Source of the DNA: DATFKA01 sp035268885
Lineage (GTDB): Bacteria > Bacteroidota > Bacteroidia > Chitinophagales > Saprospiraceae
Assembly (NCBI GenBank): GCA_035268885.1
Contig: DATFKA010000120.1
Location: 1-64,000 of the forward strand
Reading direction: 5' to 3'
DNA length: 64,000 nucleotides
Position numbers and translations under genes: made by a program
Shown: piece by piece, positions 34,345-43,547 of the stretch
Numbering within the stretch: position 1 is the stretch's first letter
Layout of the letters: the number at the start of each line of letters is the position of its first letter
The notes under the pieces: generated by a model
Told to the model about the DNA's origin: nothing
The model's input: only the letters and a program-made list of their open reading frames with translations
Databases searched by the model: none

Positions 34345-35106
34345 TTATGCTTTTTCTTCACTGGGCTCTGCCTTTCCGGCAATTACGTCGTCTACTAAAA
34401 TACGACCGCAGTGCTCACAGGCAATAATATTTTTTTGCAAACTAATTTCCAGCTGAATTTGAGGCGGAATCCGGTTGAAGCAGCCACCACAGGAATCGCG
34501 CTCTACCGTAACCACGCTAAGACCATTCCGATAGTTATTACGGATACGATCGTAAGGCTTGAGTAGGCGTTCTTCAATCTTGCCGCGGGCTTTTCCCGCT
34601 TTTTTACTTAAGTCTTTTTCCTGCTTATCGGTTTTGGAGATAATATCCTCCAATTCCTTCTTTTTGATCTTGAGATCCTTTTGTTTCTTTTCGATCCGCT
34701 CTTCCGTTACAGCCAGTTTATCTTGCTTAAGTCGCGCTTCCTTAGAAGCCTGACCGATTCGTTTTTCTGCCAGCTGAATATCCAGACGCTGCATTTCGAG
34801 CTCTTTGACTAAAGCTTCGTACTCGCGATTATTTTTCACATTATCCAACTGCGTCGAGTAGCGCTCCATCAGTGATTGTGCCTCCTGAATGGTCGCCTCG
34901 TGCTTGGAGATAGTGTCCTCCAACTCATCAACAGATCCCTGAATCTTCGCCCTACGACTTTCCAGACCGGCAATTTCATCTTCCAGATCCTGCACCTCTA
35001 CGGGGAGTTCTCCACGCAGGATGGCAATTTCATCTAATTGGGAGTCGATTGTCTGGAGCTCGTATAAATTCTTTAGCTTTTCGGCAACTGTCAGTTCCTT
35101 GGCCAT
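34345..35106 (-). CDS. C4-type zinc ribbon protein with coiled coil
   Basis: A 253-residue protein, almost entirely coiled coil (about 10-195: heptad-rich ELQTIDSQLDEIA ... ELEDIISKTDKQEK) with a C-terminal zinc ribbon (CGGC near residue 208 and CEHC near 232). Members of this family are conserved next to Nif3-like genes in Bacteroidota, as here. Proposed roles in nucleic-acid binding are unproven. 63 bp separate it from the Nif3-like gene. Confidence 0.85.
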   Translation of the reverse strand: MAKELTVAEKLKNLYELQTIDSQLDEIAILRGELPVEVQDLEDEIAGLESRRAKIQGSVDELEDTISKHEATIQEAQSLMERYSTQLDNVKNNREYEALVKELEMQRLDIQLAEKRIGQASKEARLKQDKLAVTEERIEKKQKDLKIKKKELEDIISKTDKQEKDLSKKAGKARGKIEERLLKPYDRIRNNYRNGLSVVTVERDSCGGCFNRIPPQIQLEISLQKNIIACEHCGRILVDDVIAGKAEPSEEKA

Positions 35107-35169
35107 TTATTTAAGTGATTTTGTGATCAATTGATATTCCTACCGGGCACCGCTTGAAGCAGGCTCTAT

Positions 35170-36180
35170 TTAAACAACATAGGAAACGGGATTTGTTCTA
35201 ATCGCCGTTTCATAAACCGCAAAATTACTAAATTTATTGGATAAAAGCTCCTTTAATAAGGGAATAGTGAACTGTTCACTCTCAAAGTGCCCAATATCGG
35301 CAATAATTAACTGCTCATCGGCATCAAAAAATTCGTGGTATTTATAATCGGCCGTGATAAAGATATCGGCCTGTGCCCGCAGAGCGGCCGGGAGTAAAAA
35401 ACCACCGGCACCACCACAGAGAGCTACCTTTTGGATAGGTTTGCCCAACAAGGCGGTATGTTTAACGCAGTGGGTTTGCATCCGTTCCTTCAAAAAGTGT
35501 AAGAAGTCCAGCTCCGACATTGGCTCCGTAAGCTGACCCAACATTCCGCTACCAATCTGATCATTTTTGTCCTGTACGTCCAGGGTACTGATCCCGTTTT
35601 TAGCGAAAGCCGAAACGGCCCGGCGAAAATCGCTTACCTGCCCGGCAGCCACGCTGGCCCGCACCTCATACTGATCGGGATTTACCAAAGGTGTTACCAC
35701 TGCGGCAGCGCCCTGGAAAGACTGATCGGCCTTTCGGACCGCTTCCAGGTCGGAAGCATCAATCTGGAAACGGAGCTGCAGCAAATTTGCTTTTGGGGAA
35801 AGAATACGCGTATTGTTCAGTCCTAGCCTTTCGGCAAAACGAGCATTTACCCCCTGACGGTATACATTGTCCAGGTTGGTATGAATCGCATAAATAGCAA
35901 TGTCATTTTTAATCGCTTTCAACAGAGTCCGCTCCACGTAATTGCGGCCCGTTATTTTTTTTAGCCCCCGAAAGACAATCGGATGGTGAGCCACCACCAG
36001 GTTACAGGATTTGGCGATTGCTTCGTCAATAATGGCCTCCGTAGAGTCCAGACAGGTCAGCACCCCGGTCACAGCTGCGCTAGCGTCGCCGCAGATAAGC
36101 CCGGCATTATCGTAACTCTCCTGATAGATCGGTGGTGCGATACTTTCGAGATGGTTGATGACTTCTTGGATATTTGGCAT
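35170..36180 (-). CDS. Nif3-like dinuclear metal-centre protein
   Basis: A 336-residue member of the Nif3/YqfO (UPF0135, GTP cyclohydrolase I type 2-like) family, which forms hexameric toroids with a two-metal centre. Motifs: VVAHHPIVFRGLKKI near residue 65 (two adjacent His), DNVYRQGVNARFAERLGL, and the C-terminal ITADYKYHEFFDADEQLIIADIGHFESE. The central insertion (about 125-230) is the usual PII-like domain of the longer members. Biochemical function is not settled. Confidence 0.9.
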   Translation of the reverse strand: MPNIQEVINHLESIAPPIYQESYDNAGLICGDASAAVTGVLTCLDSTEAIIDEAIAKSCNLVVAHHPIVFRGLKKITGRNYVERTLLKAIKNDIAIYAIHTNLDNVYRQGVNARFAERLGLNNTRILSPKANLLQLRFQIDASDLEAVRKADQSFQGAAAVVTPLVNPDQYEVRASVAAGQVSDFRRAVSAFAKNGISTLDVQDKNDQIGSGMLGQLTEPMSELDFLHFLKERMQTHCVKHTALLGKPIQKVALCGGAGGFLLPAALRAQADIFITADYKYHEFFDADEQLIIADIGHFESEQFTIPLLKELLSNKFSNFAVYETAIRTNPVSYVV

Positions 36181-36225
36181 ATTATTTAGTATTAGACTTT
36201 TTGGGATACAGGCAGGCAGATGGAA

Positions 36226-36735
36226 TTACTGACCCTTAATTTTCGTTTCGATATTAGTAGTCGAATAGCCCTTGACAAAGTCCAGGGTTTTGACTACTCC
36301 GCCTTTCGCCAGGACGGTGTCTGCTCCAACAATTTCTTCTATTTTATAATCGCCGCCTTTAACCAACAAATCGGGTTTAAGGTGACGGATCAATTCGGCG
36401 GGGGTATCCTCTTCGAAGATAACTACAAGATCGACGAATTGCAGACTGGCCAACATGTATAGGCGCGTCTGTTCATCCTGAATGGGTCGATGATCACCTT
36501 TCAAGCGCCCGACGGACTCCGTTCCATTCAAACCGATGACCAACTTATCCCCCAATTGACTGGCCTCGGCCAGGTAATGAAGGTGTCCGTAGTGCAGAAT
36601 ATCGAAACAACCATTCGTAAAGACCACTTCCTGGCCCGTATCCTGCCAGTATTTCACCTTTTTTTGGGCGACAGCCCAGTCTCCCAACTTAGCTTGTATA
36701 TCAGGGATTGGAAACATCCGTTGTATTTTTTGCAT
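36226..36735 (-). CDS. hldE: D-glycero-beta-D-manno-heptose 1-phosphate adenylyltransferase
   Basis: Single-domain counterpart of the C-terminal half of HldE (RfaE domain II), which activates heptose-1-phosphate for LPS core or glycan synthesis. 169 residues; nucleotidyltransferase motif FTNGCFDILHYGHLHYLAEA at about 39-58 with HxGH, and the later GGDYKIEEIVG. The start may be Met1 at 36735 or Met7 at 36717; both overlap the upstream flippase stop (36701). No kinase domain (hldE N-terminal half) is in the window. Confidence 0.88.
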   Translation of the reverse strand: MQKIQRMFPIPDIQAKLGDWAVAQKKVKYWQDTGQEVVFTNGCFDILHYGHLHYLAEASQLGDKLVIGLNGTESVGRLKGDHRPIQDEQTRLYMLASLQFVDLVVIFEEDTPAELIRHLKPDLLVKGGDYKIEEIVGADTVLAKGGVVKTLDFVKGYSTTNIETKIKGQ

Positions 36736-37774
36736 GTGCAGGTTGATACCCCTGATTGATAAAGGGCAGCAAGAGTAAAGAAATCAGTCCAAAAATAGCA
36801 CTCGCACCAATCTGTACCGTAATGAAGGCAATCATAGCATAAGAAAAACTATCGGGGCTACTCACACCGTATATTCCCAGCGCTACCTGCACCAGAAAAT
36901 GATAAGACCCCATTCCGCCCGGGGTGGGGATAACAATTCCCCAACCACCGAATACAAAGGTAACTAGTCCGACTAAGGGAGACAAGTCACTGGTAGGCTC
37001 GTAAGCAAAAAAGCAGAGGTAATTAAGTAGATAATACATCAGCCAAATATTGATGCTATGCAGCAGAAAAAGCCAGGGGCGATCCAGTTGACGCACGGTT
37101 GCTAATCCCTCTACGAAACCTTTTAAGATGCTAACGATCTTTTGGTAGATTCGGGTCTGTTCCAGTTTTTTCCTGAAAAGGAAGAAAAGCGCAACCGATA
37201 TAAGCAGTGCAATGGCACCCGCAACCCCTAATTTAATCAGCGTACTCAGATCGAGCAAATCGCGTACTGCAGACCAAATCTGTCGGTACTGCAGGATTAA
37301 GGCCAGGACCGTGACGATCAGGATGCTAAGCACATCTATAATTCGATCGACCACGATCGTACCCATCACTTTTTCGACCTCAATTTTCTCATAGCGGGCC
37401 AGCACTCCCGCCCGGGCGACTTCACCGATCCGTGGGATTCCCAGGTTGGCAAAGTAACCAATCATAATGGCGCCCAGACCATTGACAAACCGGGGTTGAT
37501 AGCCCAGGGGGCGAATCAACATGTGCCAACGCGCTGTCCGACTCAGATTACTTATCATAAAAAGCAGGATCACCATCAGTAACCAAAAGTAATTCGCATT
37601 CGCAAAGTCGGTCAGTACCTTATCGATCAGGCTGCAATCTTCGGCAGGAATACCATCCAGCGCACACTGCGCCTGATAAGCTTTATTCTGGCTCCGGTAG
37701 AGTAGATACATAATACTCAAACCCAGGCTCAGAAAACCCAGAAACTTTAGGAGATTGCGGATGAATGTCTTCAA
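36701..37774 (-). CDS. Lysylphosphatidylglycerol synthase-TM / flippase-like membrane protein
   Basis: Polytopic inner-membrane protein of the UPF0104 group (AglD/MprF N-terminal-like). TTG 37772-37774, 4 bp after the panD stop, gives 357 residues starting MKTFIRNLLKFLGF; a longer ATG frame would overlap panD by 53 bp. About eight hydrophobic helices are visible, with the family segments ARWHMLIRPLGYQPRF and GWGIVIPTPGGMGSYHFLVQ. It is sandwiched between panD and hldE in one leftward run, which hints at a lipid or glycan transport role but does not prove it. Confidence 0.85.
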   Translation of the reverse strand: MKTFIRNLLKFLGFLSLGLSIMYLLYRSQNKAYQAQCALDGIPAEDCSLIDKVLTDFANANYFWLLMVILLFMISNLSRTARWHMLIRPLGYQPRFVNGLGAIMIGYFANLGIPRIGEVARAGVLARYEKIEVEKVMGTIVVDRIIDVLSILIVTVLALILQYRQIWSAVRDLLDLSTLIKLGVAGAIALLISVALFFLFRKKLEQTRIYQKIVSILKGFVEGLATVRQLDRPWLFLLHSINIWLMYYLLNYLCFFAYEPTSDLSPLVGLVTFVFGGWGIVIPTPGGMGSYHFLVQVALGIYGVSSPDSFSYAMIAFITVQIGASAIFGLISLLLLPFINQGYQPAHAKNTTDVSNP

Positions 37775-37778
37775 GGTA

Positions 37779-38132
37779 CTATTGGTTAGTGATGGTATTC
37801 TGTTCGTCGACAAAAACGACCGAAGGTACAAAGTTTTTTGCTTCTTCGGGCTCCATATAGCCGTAGGCGATAATAATCACGACATCACCTACCTCCGCTT
37901 TGCGGGCCGCAGCACCGTTCAGGCAAATGACACCTGATCCCCGCTCGCCCTTGATGATGTAAGTTTCCAGCCGTTCTCCATTATTATTATTCACCACCTG
38001 CACCCGTTCGCCTTCCTGCAGATGAGCTGCATCCATCAAATCCTCGTCGATGGTAATACTCCCCACGTAGTGCAGGTTCGCTTCCGTGACGCGTGCCTGG
38101 TGTATTTTAGATTTAAACCGTTGTATCAACAT
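37779..38132 (-). CDS. panD: Aspartate 1-decarboxylase (pyruvoyl enzyme)
   Basis: Makes beta-alanine for pantothenate. The 117-residue proenzyme has the self-cleavage site Gly24-Ser25 in HYVGSITID and the downstream segment VICLNGAAARKAEVGDVVIIIAYG. The catalytic pyruvoyl group forms from Ser25. Followed by the flippase gene after 4 bp and preceded by panC 122 bp away, so all three may be cotranscribed. Confidence 0.95.
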   Translation of the reverse strand: MLIQRFKSKIHQARVTEANLHYVGSITIDEDLMDAAHLQEGERVQVVNNNNGERLETYIIKGERGSGVICLNGAAARKAEVGDVVIIIAYGYMEPEEAKNFVPSVVFVDEQNTITNQ

Positions 38133-38254
38133 AGCTCTAATTCAGTTTTTGTGTTTGGTTTGGGTCGGTCCACTATTGGGACGAAAAACTTCGGTGCTCG
38201 TCACCGTTGGTAGAAACCTTGCAAAGGCAATTATGGTTGAGTAATCCTTATTTG

Positions 38255-39103
38255 TTAGGCCTTTAGTAACAGATTGTCAATCAAGCGAACCTTTCCCGCC
38301 CAGGCCGCTACACAGGCCACTAATGGCGAATCGGTATTGCCAGGTCTGGGCTTTTGCAGGGTATGAGCGTGTACGATGGAGAAATACTCTGGCCGAAAGC
38401 CTGCGGCCCGGAGTTGCTCAAGGGCACTGGCTTCAATTTCAGGAATAGTGTGCTGCCCCATTTTATTTTTAGCTTCCTGCAGACTAGCATAAAGCAAGTT
38501 TGCCCTGGCGCGAAAATCAGCACTTAACCGAAGGTTACGAGAACTCATGGCCAAACCATCGGGCTCCCGGACCGTAGGCCCCATAACGAGATCTACCGAA
38601 CGGGCTTGCTCCGCGATCATGCGACGGATAATCGCAAACTGCTGATAATCCTTCTGCCCCATAAATACTTTATCCGGGCGGGTAATATCCAACAGTCGGC
38701 TGACCACCTGCACGACTCCAGCGAAATGGCCTGGCCGGAACTCCCCCTCCAGCACCTGATCTAAGCCTCCTAGATCGACTTGGGGGCTTTGATCCCGTCC
38801 CTGGGGATATACCTCTTCCTCAGCAGGCATAAACAAAATATCGCAGCCTCCATGGTCCAATGCCTCTTGATCCTCCGCTGGCGTCCGCGGATATTTATCC
38901 AGATCGGCAGTTTCATTGAACTGAGTAGGATTAATAAAAATACTACAAATGCTCAGGTCGGTTTGCGCTCTGCAAAGCGCTAGCAAAGAAAGGTGCCCGG
39001 CGTGTAAGGCCCCCATGGTGGGGACAAAGCCCACGCTACGTTGCTCTTTTTTTTGCGAAAGCACAATTTTTTGCAGCAAATCAGCCTGTCGGATAATAAT
39101 CAT
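38255..39103 (-). CDS. panC: Pantothenate synthetase
   Basis: ATP-dependent condensation of pantoate with beta-alanine. 282 residues; family motifs FVPTMGALHAGHLSLL (HxGH-type), FINPTQFN, GEFRPGHFAGVVQVVSRLLDI, FMGQKDYQQFAIIRRM and SSRNLRLS are all present. It is the first gene of the leftward pan cluster and divergent from glycogen synthase, a conserved neighbourhood in Bacteroidota. panB is not in the window. Confidence 0.96.
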   Translation of the reverse strand: MIIIRQADLLQKIVLSQKKEQRSVGFVPTMGALHAGHLSLLALCRAQTDLSICSIFINPTQFNETADLDKYPRTPAEDQEALDHGGCDILFMPAEEEVYPQGRDQSPQVDLGGLDQVLEGEFRPGHFAGVVQVVSRLLDITRPDKVFMGQKDYQQFAIIRRMIAEQARSVDLVMGPTVREPDGLAMSSRNLRLSADFRARANLLYASLQEAKNKMGQHTIPEIEASALEQLRAAGFRPEYFSIVHAHTLQKPRPGNTDSPLVACVAAWAGKVRLIDNLLLKA

Positions 39104-39127
39104 ACATCAAGGATTAAAAAGCGGGCA

Positions 39128-39135
39128 CAAAAGTA
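39128..39135 (-). promoter_or_regulatory. Candidate -7 box for panC
   Basis: Minus-strand TACTTTTG matches TAnnTTTG, 24 bp upstream of the panC start; a -33 TTG at normal spacing is not clear. Confidence 0.5.
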
Positions 39136-39210
39136 GTATAAATCGTCCAATTTGGGTCACAAAAAAGTCGTTAATTGCTTGTTTATAGGGTTTTTATCCG
39201 TAAAATTCCT

Positions 39211-39218
39211 TATTTTTG
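39211..39218 (+). promoter_or_regulatory. Candidate -7 box for the glycogen synthase gene
   Basis: TATTTTTG matches TAnnTTTG and lies about 115 bp before the ATG at 39335. The -33 box is weak. Confidence 0.45.
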
Positions 39219-39334
39219 CACATCGAATTTAGAAAAGGATAGTTCTTTTAAGAGAGATACTTCCATTTCGCATAGTTACAAATTGTATTTATTAACTAGG
39301 CCTTTTATATCGGCCTTATACACTGCCAGCATTT

Positions 39335-40141
39335 ATGAGTAAAAATAAAGTGTTGATTGTTACGCAAGAAATGCAGCCTTATACCGCGCTTACTGAAATC
39401 GCTGAAATCGCCAGAAAACTGCCCCAGCATATTCAAGATAATGGAATGGAAATCCGGGTACTCATGCCCCGCTACGGCACGATTAATGAACGCAGACACC
39501 GCCTGCACGAGGTAGTGCGTCTCTCCGGAATGAATATTATTGTCGACGATGATGATTATCCACTAATCATTAAAGTAGCCTCTCTTCCCGAGGCCAGAAT
39601 GCAAGTTTACTTTCTGGATAATGAAGACTTCTTCAAGCGTAAATTCTTATTTGAAGATGAAGATGGAAATGCTTTCGAAGATAATGCCGAGCGCTCCGTA
39701 TTTTTCTGTAAAGGGGTATTGGAGACGGTTAAAAAATTCGGTTGGCCGCCAAATATCGTGCATTGCCACGGATGGCTCACCAGCTGGTTACCCATTTATC
39801 TGAAGACCGCATATAAGTCAGAACCTTTATTCCAGCAAGCTAAAGTAATTTACTCTGCTTATGGTGAAGGACATGAGACTAAATTGGCAGATGATTACCT
39901 GGAGAAAGCCACGATCAACAACTTATCCACGGATGAGTTGAAAGCCTATAAGAATGGATTACAAGAAGGAGCGATCAGCTTTTCAGATGCGGTAATTAAG
40001 GGTAGCACAGCTCTAAGTGATGAGGTAAACAAAGCTATCGAAGCCACTGACGTTCCGGTTCTGGAGCATCCTGGCGAAGATTACCTGTCTGCCTACATGG
40101 ATTTTTACGCCAACTTACTAGGCGAAGAAGAAACTGCTTAA
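39335..40141 (+). CDS. Glycogen/starch synthase, single GT5 N-terminal domain
   Basis: A 268-residue protein matching only the N-terminal catalytic half of GT5 glycogen synthases: KVLIVTQEMQPYTALTEIAEIARKLPQ, MPRYGTINERRHRLHE and HCHGWLTSWLPIYLKTAY. The C-terminal GT-B half with the second nucleotide-binding site is absent. Short glycogen synthase-annotated proteins of this size next to panC are common in Bacteroidota, so this is probably intact and not truncated, though its glycosyltransferase activity is doubtful. Preceded by a candidate promoter. Confidence 0.85.
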   Translation: MSKNKVLIVTQEMQPYTALTEIAEIARKLPQHIQDNGMEIRVLMPRYGTINERRHRLHEVVRLSGMNIIVDDDDYPLIIKVASLPEARMQVYFLDNEDFFKRKFLFEDEDGNAFEDNAERSVFFCKGVLETVKKFGWPPNIVHCHGWLTSWLPIYLKTAYKSEPLFQQAKVIYSAYGEGHETKLADDYLEKATINNLSTDELKAYKNGLQEGAISFSDAVIKGSTALSDEVNKAIEATDVPVLEHPGEDYLSAYMDFYANLLGEEETA

Positions 40142-40169
40142 ATTGCTCTCACGTTTGGGCTTCCGGCCC

Positions 40170-40226
40170 GGTTGGTCAAGGATATTACTATTGAAAGATA
40201 TTCTCACTAGTCATCGTTGACCAACC
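40170..40226. promoter_or_regulatory. Inverted repeat overlapping a promoter
   Basis: GGTTGGTCAA (40170-40179) and TTGACCAACC (40217-40226) are a perfect 10-bp inverted repeat with a 37-bp spacer. The right arm contains the -33 TTG of the promoter at 40217-40246. A terminator or an operator function is possible. Confidence 0.4.
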
Positions 40227-40246
40227 AACTTTTCTTTCTACTTTTG
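40217..40246 (+). promoter_or_regulatory. Candidate promoter of the DUF4270-glmS operon
   Basis: TTG (40217-40219), 19-bp spacer, TACTTTTG (40239-40246), a full -33/-7 match. Transcription would start near 40253, about 50 bp before the chosen ATG at 40302. Confidence 0.6.
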
Positions 40247-40301
40247 CGTCTCTTTGAAAGACAAGATCAATAATACCCATTTATCACAACCAATTCTTGA
40301 T

Positions 40302-41657
40302 ATGAAGGATCTAACTTCGTGGCTGCTTTTTGTGCTTTCTGCGCTCGTTCTATTGTTTACGCAATCCTGCAACGACCCCACCACGCTGGGCTCGGAACTG
40401 CTGGAAGACGATCGCACCCAACTCAGTTTTTTTGATACCATTACTATGGAGTTGGTTCAGGAGGCAGGCGAGCCCGTATTGATTACCTCCACCTTGAATT
40501 CTTACCCATCCTACCTCTTTGGTAAGATGCGGGATCCGATCTTTGGAACCAGTTCCGCTGAGATTTTCATGCAGCTACAACCCTTCGAAGGGGATATCCC
40601 TACTCTGGGAACTGGATATGTTATTGATTCCGTTGTATTAGCCCTACCCTATTCCCCTGATTTTTACTACGGTCGAATAGCGAGCTTTTTTGATTTAGAG
40701 GTACGTCAACTTTCCGAAGTCGTTTCCAGTGAAAGCAATTACTTATCCGATACCACCTTTGCCAGTGAAGATACGCCCCTGACGACCGCCAGCTATCGAC
40801 CCCGATTTGATTCCGTCACCTATGTCAACTATTTCGGTACAAGCCGAGGGGATACCACCGAAGCCAATATGCTACGTATTCCGTTAAGCAACCGATTCGG
40901 AGGTAGTCTCCTCACACTCGACTCCGCTACCCTGGTGGACGAACAAGCTTTTCTGGATGCTTTTCCGGGGCTTCACCTTAAGCCTACTTCAACTGGTGCA
41001 GGGATAGCTGCCTTTGACATCGACAACCCACTAACGGGTATATACATTTACTACCATATTGATAATACCTACTATCAATATCAGCTCCGTATCAACACGG
41101 GTATTCTGCGTTATTCTGCCCAGAACAATGATATCAGCGGTACTGTCATTGAACAGGTAATTAATGGCAGCGCACCCGAAGAAGCCGAAAATACCTTTTT
41201 CACGCAGGGCATGGCGGGTCCCGTATTCCGGGTTGAATTCCCACATTTAAATCAACTCAGAGACAAAAACATTGTGGTCAACAAAGCAGAGTTGGAAATG
41301 CGTATTGGAAGTATTCCGAATGATTCTTCTGATGTTTTTCTGCCCGCTGAGCAACTTATACTTACCTACCGCAACGAAGACGGGCAACAAGTTTTGATTG
41401 ACGACGTTTTAATAGCGCCTAATATTGAAGATCAATTTGGGGGAGTCATTATTGATGCCCCCGGTGAAGAACCTGATATCTACCGGATGAACTTTGGCAC
41501 CTATCTTCAAAAAGCAATTGACGGGGTAGCACCTTCTACGATCTACGTTGCCGTAGCATTAAAAGGATACAATGCAGAAAGAAGTATTATCTACGGCCCG
41601 GATCATCCAACCTACCCTATCCAACTCAAGGTATCGGGGACTGTTTTAGATAATTAA
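40302..41657 (+). CDS. DUF4270 lipoprotein
   Basis: A 451-residue exported lipoprotein. ATG 40302 puts a type II signal at the N-terminus: hydrophobic core LLFVLSALVLLF and lipobox TQSC with Cys23. The rest is beta-rich and fits DUF4270 (TSTLNSYPSYLFGKMRDPIFG near the N-terminus, FPHLNQLRDKNIVVNKAELEM in the middle, VYVAVALKGYN-like C-terminus). Function is unknown; the family commonly lies between glycogen synthase and glmS in Bacteroidota, as here. 16 bp precede glmS. Confidence 0.85.
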   Translation: MKDLTSWLLFVLSALVLLFTQSCNDPTTLGSELLEDDRTQLSFFDTITMELVQEAGEPVLITSTLNSYPSYLFGKMRDPIFGTSSAEIFMQLQPFEGDIPTLGTGYVIDSVVLALPYSPDFYYGRIASFFDLEVRQLSEVVSSESNYLSDTTFASEDTPLTTASYRPRFDSVTYVNYFGTSRGDTTEANMLRIPLSNRFGGSLLTLDSATLVDEQAFLDAFPGLHLKPTSTGAGIAAFDIDNPLTGIYIYYHIDNTYYQYQLRINTGILRYSAQNNDISGTVIEQVINGSAPEEAENTFFTQGMAGPVFRVEFPHLNQLRDKNIVVNKAELEMRIGSIPNDSSDVFLPAEQLILTYRNEDGQQVLIDDVLIAPNIEDQFGGVIIDAPGEEPDIYRMNFGTYLQKAIDGVAPSTIYVAVALKGYNAERSIIYGPDHPTYPIQLKVSGTVLDN

Positions 41658-41673
41658 TCCAAAAAGGAAAGAC

Positions 41674-43515
41674 ATGTGTGGAATAGTAGCCTACTTAGGT
41701 CCTGATCAAGCTTATCCAAAATTGATTAAAGGCTTACAAAGGCTGGAGTATAGAGGATATGATAGCGCAGGTATTGCTTTGCTCCAGGACGGAGCCGTTA
41801 GCCTCTATAAGAAGAAAGGTAAAGTAGCTGATTTAAAAAAATATGCACAGGACTTAAAAAAGGAGGCTACCATTGGCATTGGCCACACTCGCTGGGCTAC
41901 CCACGGCGAACCGAATGACAATAATGCTCACCCACACCTGTCTAATAAAGGCCAAATTGTCCTGGCCCATAACGGTATCATCGAAAATTACGAATTACTT
42001 AAGCATGCCTTGCTCAAAGAAGGTTATACTTTTAAGAGTGATACCGACACCGAAGTCCTGGTCAACCTCATTGAAGCGATTAAAGAAAAAGAGCAGGTTG
42101 ATCTGCCCGAAGCGGTGCGAATTGCCCTAACCCGGGTGGTGGGGGCCTTTGCGATCGTAGTGATGGATCTGGCCGCTCCAGATATGATTGTAGGTGCACG
42201 TAAGGCTAGCCCCCTGGTGCTCGGTATAGGGGAAGACAGTTTCTATATGGCCTCCGACGCTACCCCCATTATTGAATATACCAACAAGGTCATTTACCTG
42301 AATGACGAAGAAATTGCCGTCATCAAGCGGGATGGGTCTTACGCCGTCAAAACCATTAGTAACGAGGTCCAACATCCCTATATTCAGGAGCTGGACATGA
42401 AAATTGAAATGTTAGAGAAAGACGGCTACGACTACTTTATGCTCAAAGAAATATTCGAGCAACCCAACACGCTGAAAGATTGTATGCGAGGCCGGGTAAA
42501 TGCCGACGAAGGCTGGGTTAGACTGGGCGGGCTGGAAGAATTTGGCAATAAACTCGCCAACGCCGATCGAATCATCATGGTGGCTTGCGGTACTTCCTGG
42601 CATTCCTGCCTCATCGGTGAATATCTATTTGAGGACTTAGCCCGGATTCCCGTTGAGGTAGAATATGCCTCTGAGTTTAGATACCGCAACCCTATCCTTA
42701 CGGAAAATGACGTGGTTATTGCTATCTCTCAATCCGGGGAAACGGCCGATACCCTGGCAGCTATCGAAATTGCAAAGGAAAAAGGAGCCTTTGTTTACGG
42801 TATTGTTAATGTAGTCGGTTCTTCCATTGCACGCCTGACCGACACCGGTTCTTACATTCATGCCGGACCAGAAATCGGCGTCGCTTCTACCAAAGCCTTT
42901 ACTGGCCAGGTGACCCTACTTAGCCTGATGGCCCTACTACTGTCTCAGGAAAGAGGCAAAATTAGCAGCAATTATTACCGCCTATTGGCCGCCGAGCTGG
43001 CCACCATCCCTAAAAAAATCGAACAAGCGCTGGCCCAGGATAGGCTGATTCGTTTTATCGCCGAAGAAATAAAAGATAGCACCAACGCGCTTTACTTGGG
43101 ACGGGGTTACAATTTCCCCGTGGCACTGGAGGGTGCTCTGAAATTAAAAGAAATTTCGTATATTCACGCCGAGGGATATCCCGCCGCTGAAATGAAACAC
43201 GGGCCCATTGCTCTAATCGATGAGGAAATGCCCGTAATTGTTATTGCCACCAACAAGAGTTCCTACGACAAAATCGTAAGTAACATCCAGGAAGTAAAAG
43301 CTCGCAAAGGCAAGGTTATTGCCATTGTACCCCAGGGTGACCAAACAATCAGTGGCATAGCAGACTACACGATAGAGATTCCGGAAACGGAGGAGCCCCT
43401 ATCACCGCTTTTATCGGTCATTCCGCTCCAACTACTCTCCTATCATATTGCTGTACTGAGAGGCTGTAATGTGGATCAACCACGAAACCTGGCCAAATCG
43501 GTAACAGTAGAATAA
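41674..43515 (+). CDS. glmS: Glucosamine-6-phosphate synthase (isomerizing)
   Basis: Makes glucosamine-6-P from fructose-6-P and glutamine, the entry to UDP-GlcNAc. 613 residues: glutaminase domain with Cys2 nucleophile (MCGIVAYLG) and TRWATHGEPN, then two SIS isomerase domains (ACGTSWHSC, SQSGETADT; GRGYNFPVALEGALKLKEISY) and the C-terminal PRNLAKSVTVE signature. Only 16 bp separate it from the DUF4270 gene. UDP-GlcNAc made from its product also feeds murA nearby. Confidence 0.98.
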   Translation: MCGIVAYLGPDQAYPKLIKGLQRLEYRGYDSAGIALLQDGAVSLYKKKGKVADLKKYAQDLKKEATIGIGHTRWATHGEPNDNNAHPHLSNKGQIVLAHNGIIENYELLKHALLKEGYTFKSDTDTEVLVNLIEAIKEKEQVDLPEAVRIALTRVVGAFAIVVMDLAAPDMIVGARKASPLVLGIGEDSFYMASDATPIIEYTNKVIYLNDEEIAVIKRDGSYAVKTISNEVQHPYIQELDMKIEMLEKDGYDYFMLKEIFEQPNTLKDCMRGRVNADEGWVRLGGLEEFGNKLANADRIIMVACGTSWHSCLIGEYLFEDLARIPVEVEYASEFRYRNPILTENDVVIAISQSGETADTLAAIEIAKEKGAFVYGIVNVVGSSIARLTDTGSYIHAGPEIGVASTKAFTGQVTLLSLMALLLSQERGKISSNYYRLLAAELATIPKKIEQALAQDRLIRFIAEEIKDSTNALYLGRGYNFPVALEGALKLKEISYIHAEGYPAAEMKHGPIALIDEEMPVIVIATNKSSYDKIVSNIQEVKARKGKVIAIVPQGDQTISGIADYTIEIPETEEPLSPLLSVIPLQLLSYHIAVLRGCNVDQPRNLAKSVTVE

Positions 43516-43547
43516 TTTTTTTGATTGACACTTAACGCATTTATTGT

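Noticed and set aside
39335..40141. Truncated glycogen synthase pseudogene
   Set aside because: The gene is intact, starts and ends cleanly, and short versions beside panC are usual in this phylum.
41658..41673. glmS ribozyme or riboswitch upstream of glmS
   Set aside because: Only 16 bp separate the DUF4270 gene and glmS, too little for a ribozyme, and no such structure is visible.
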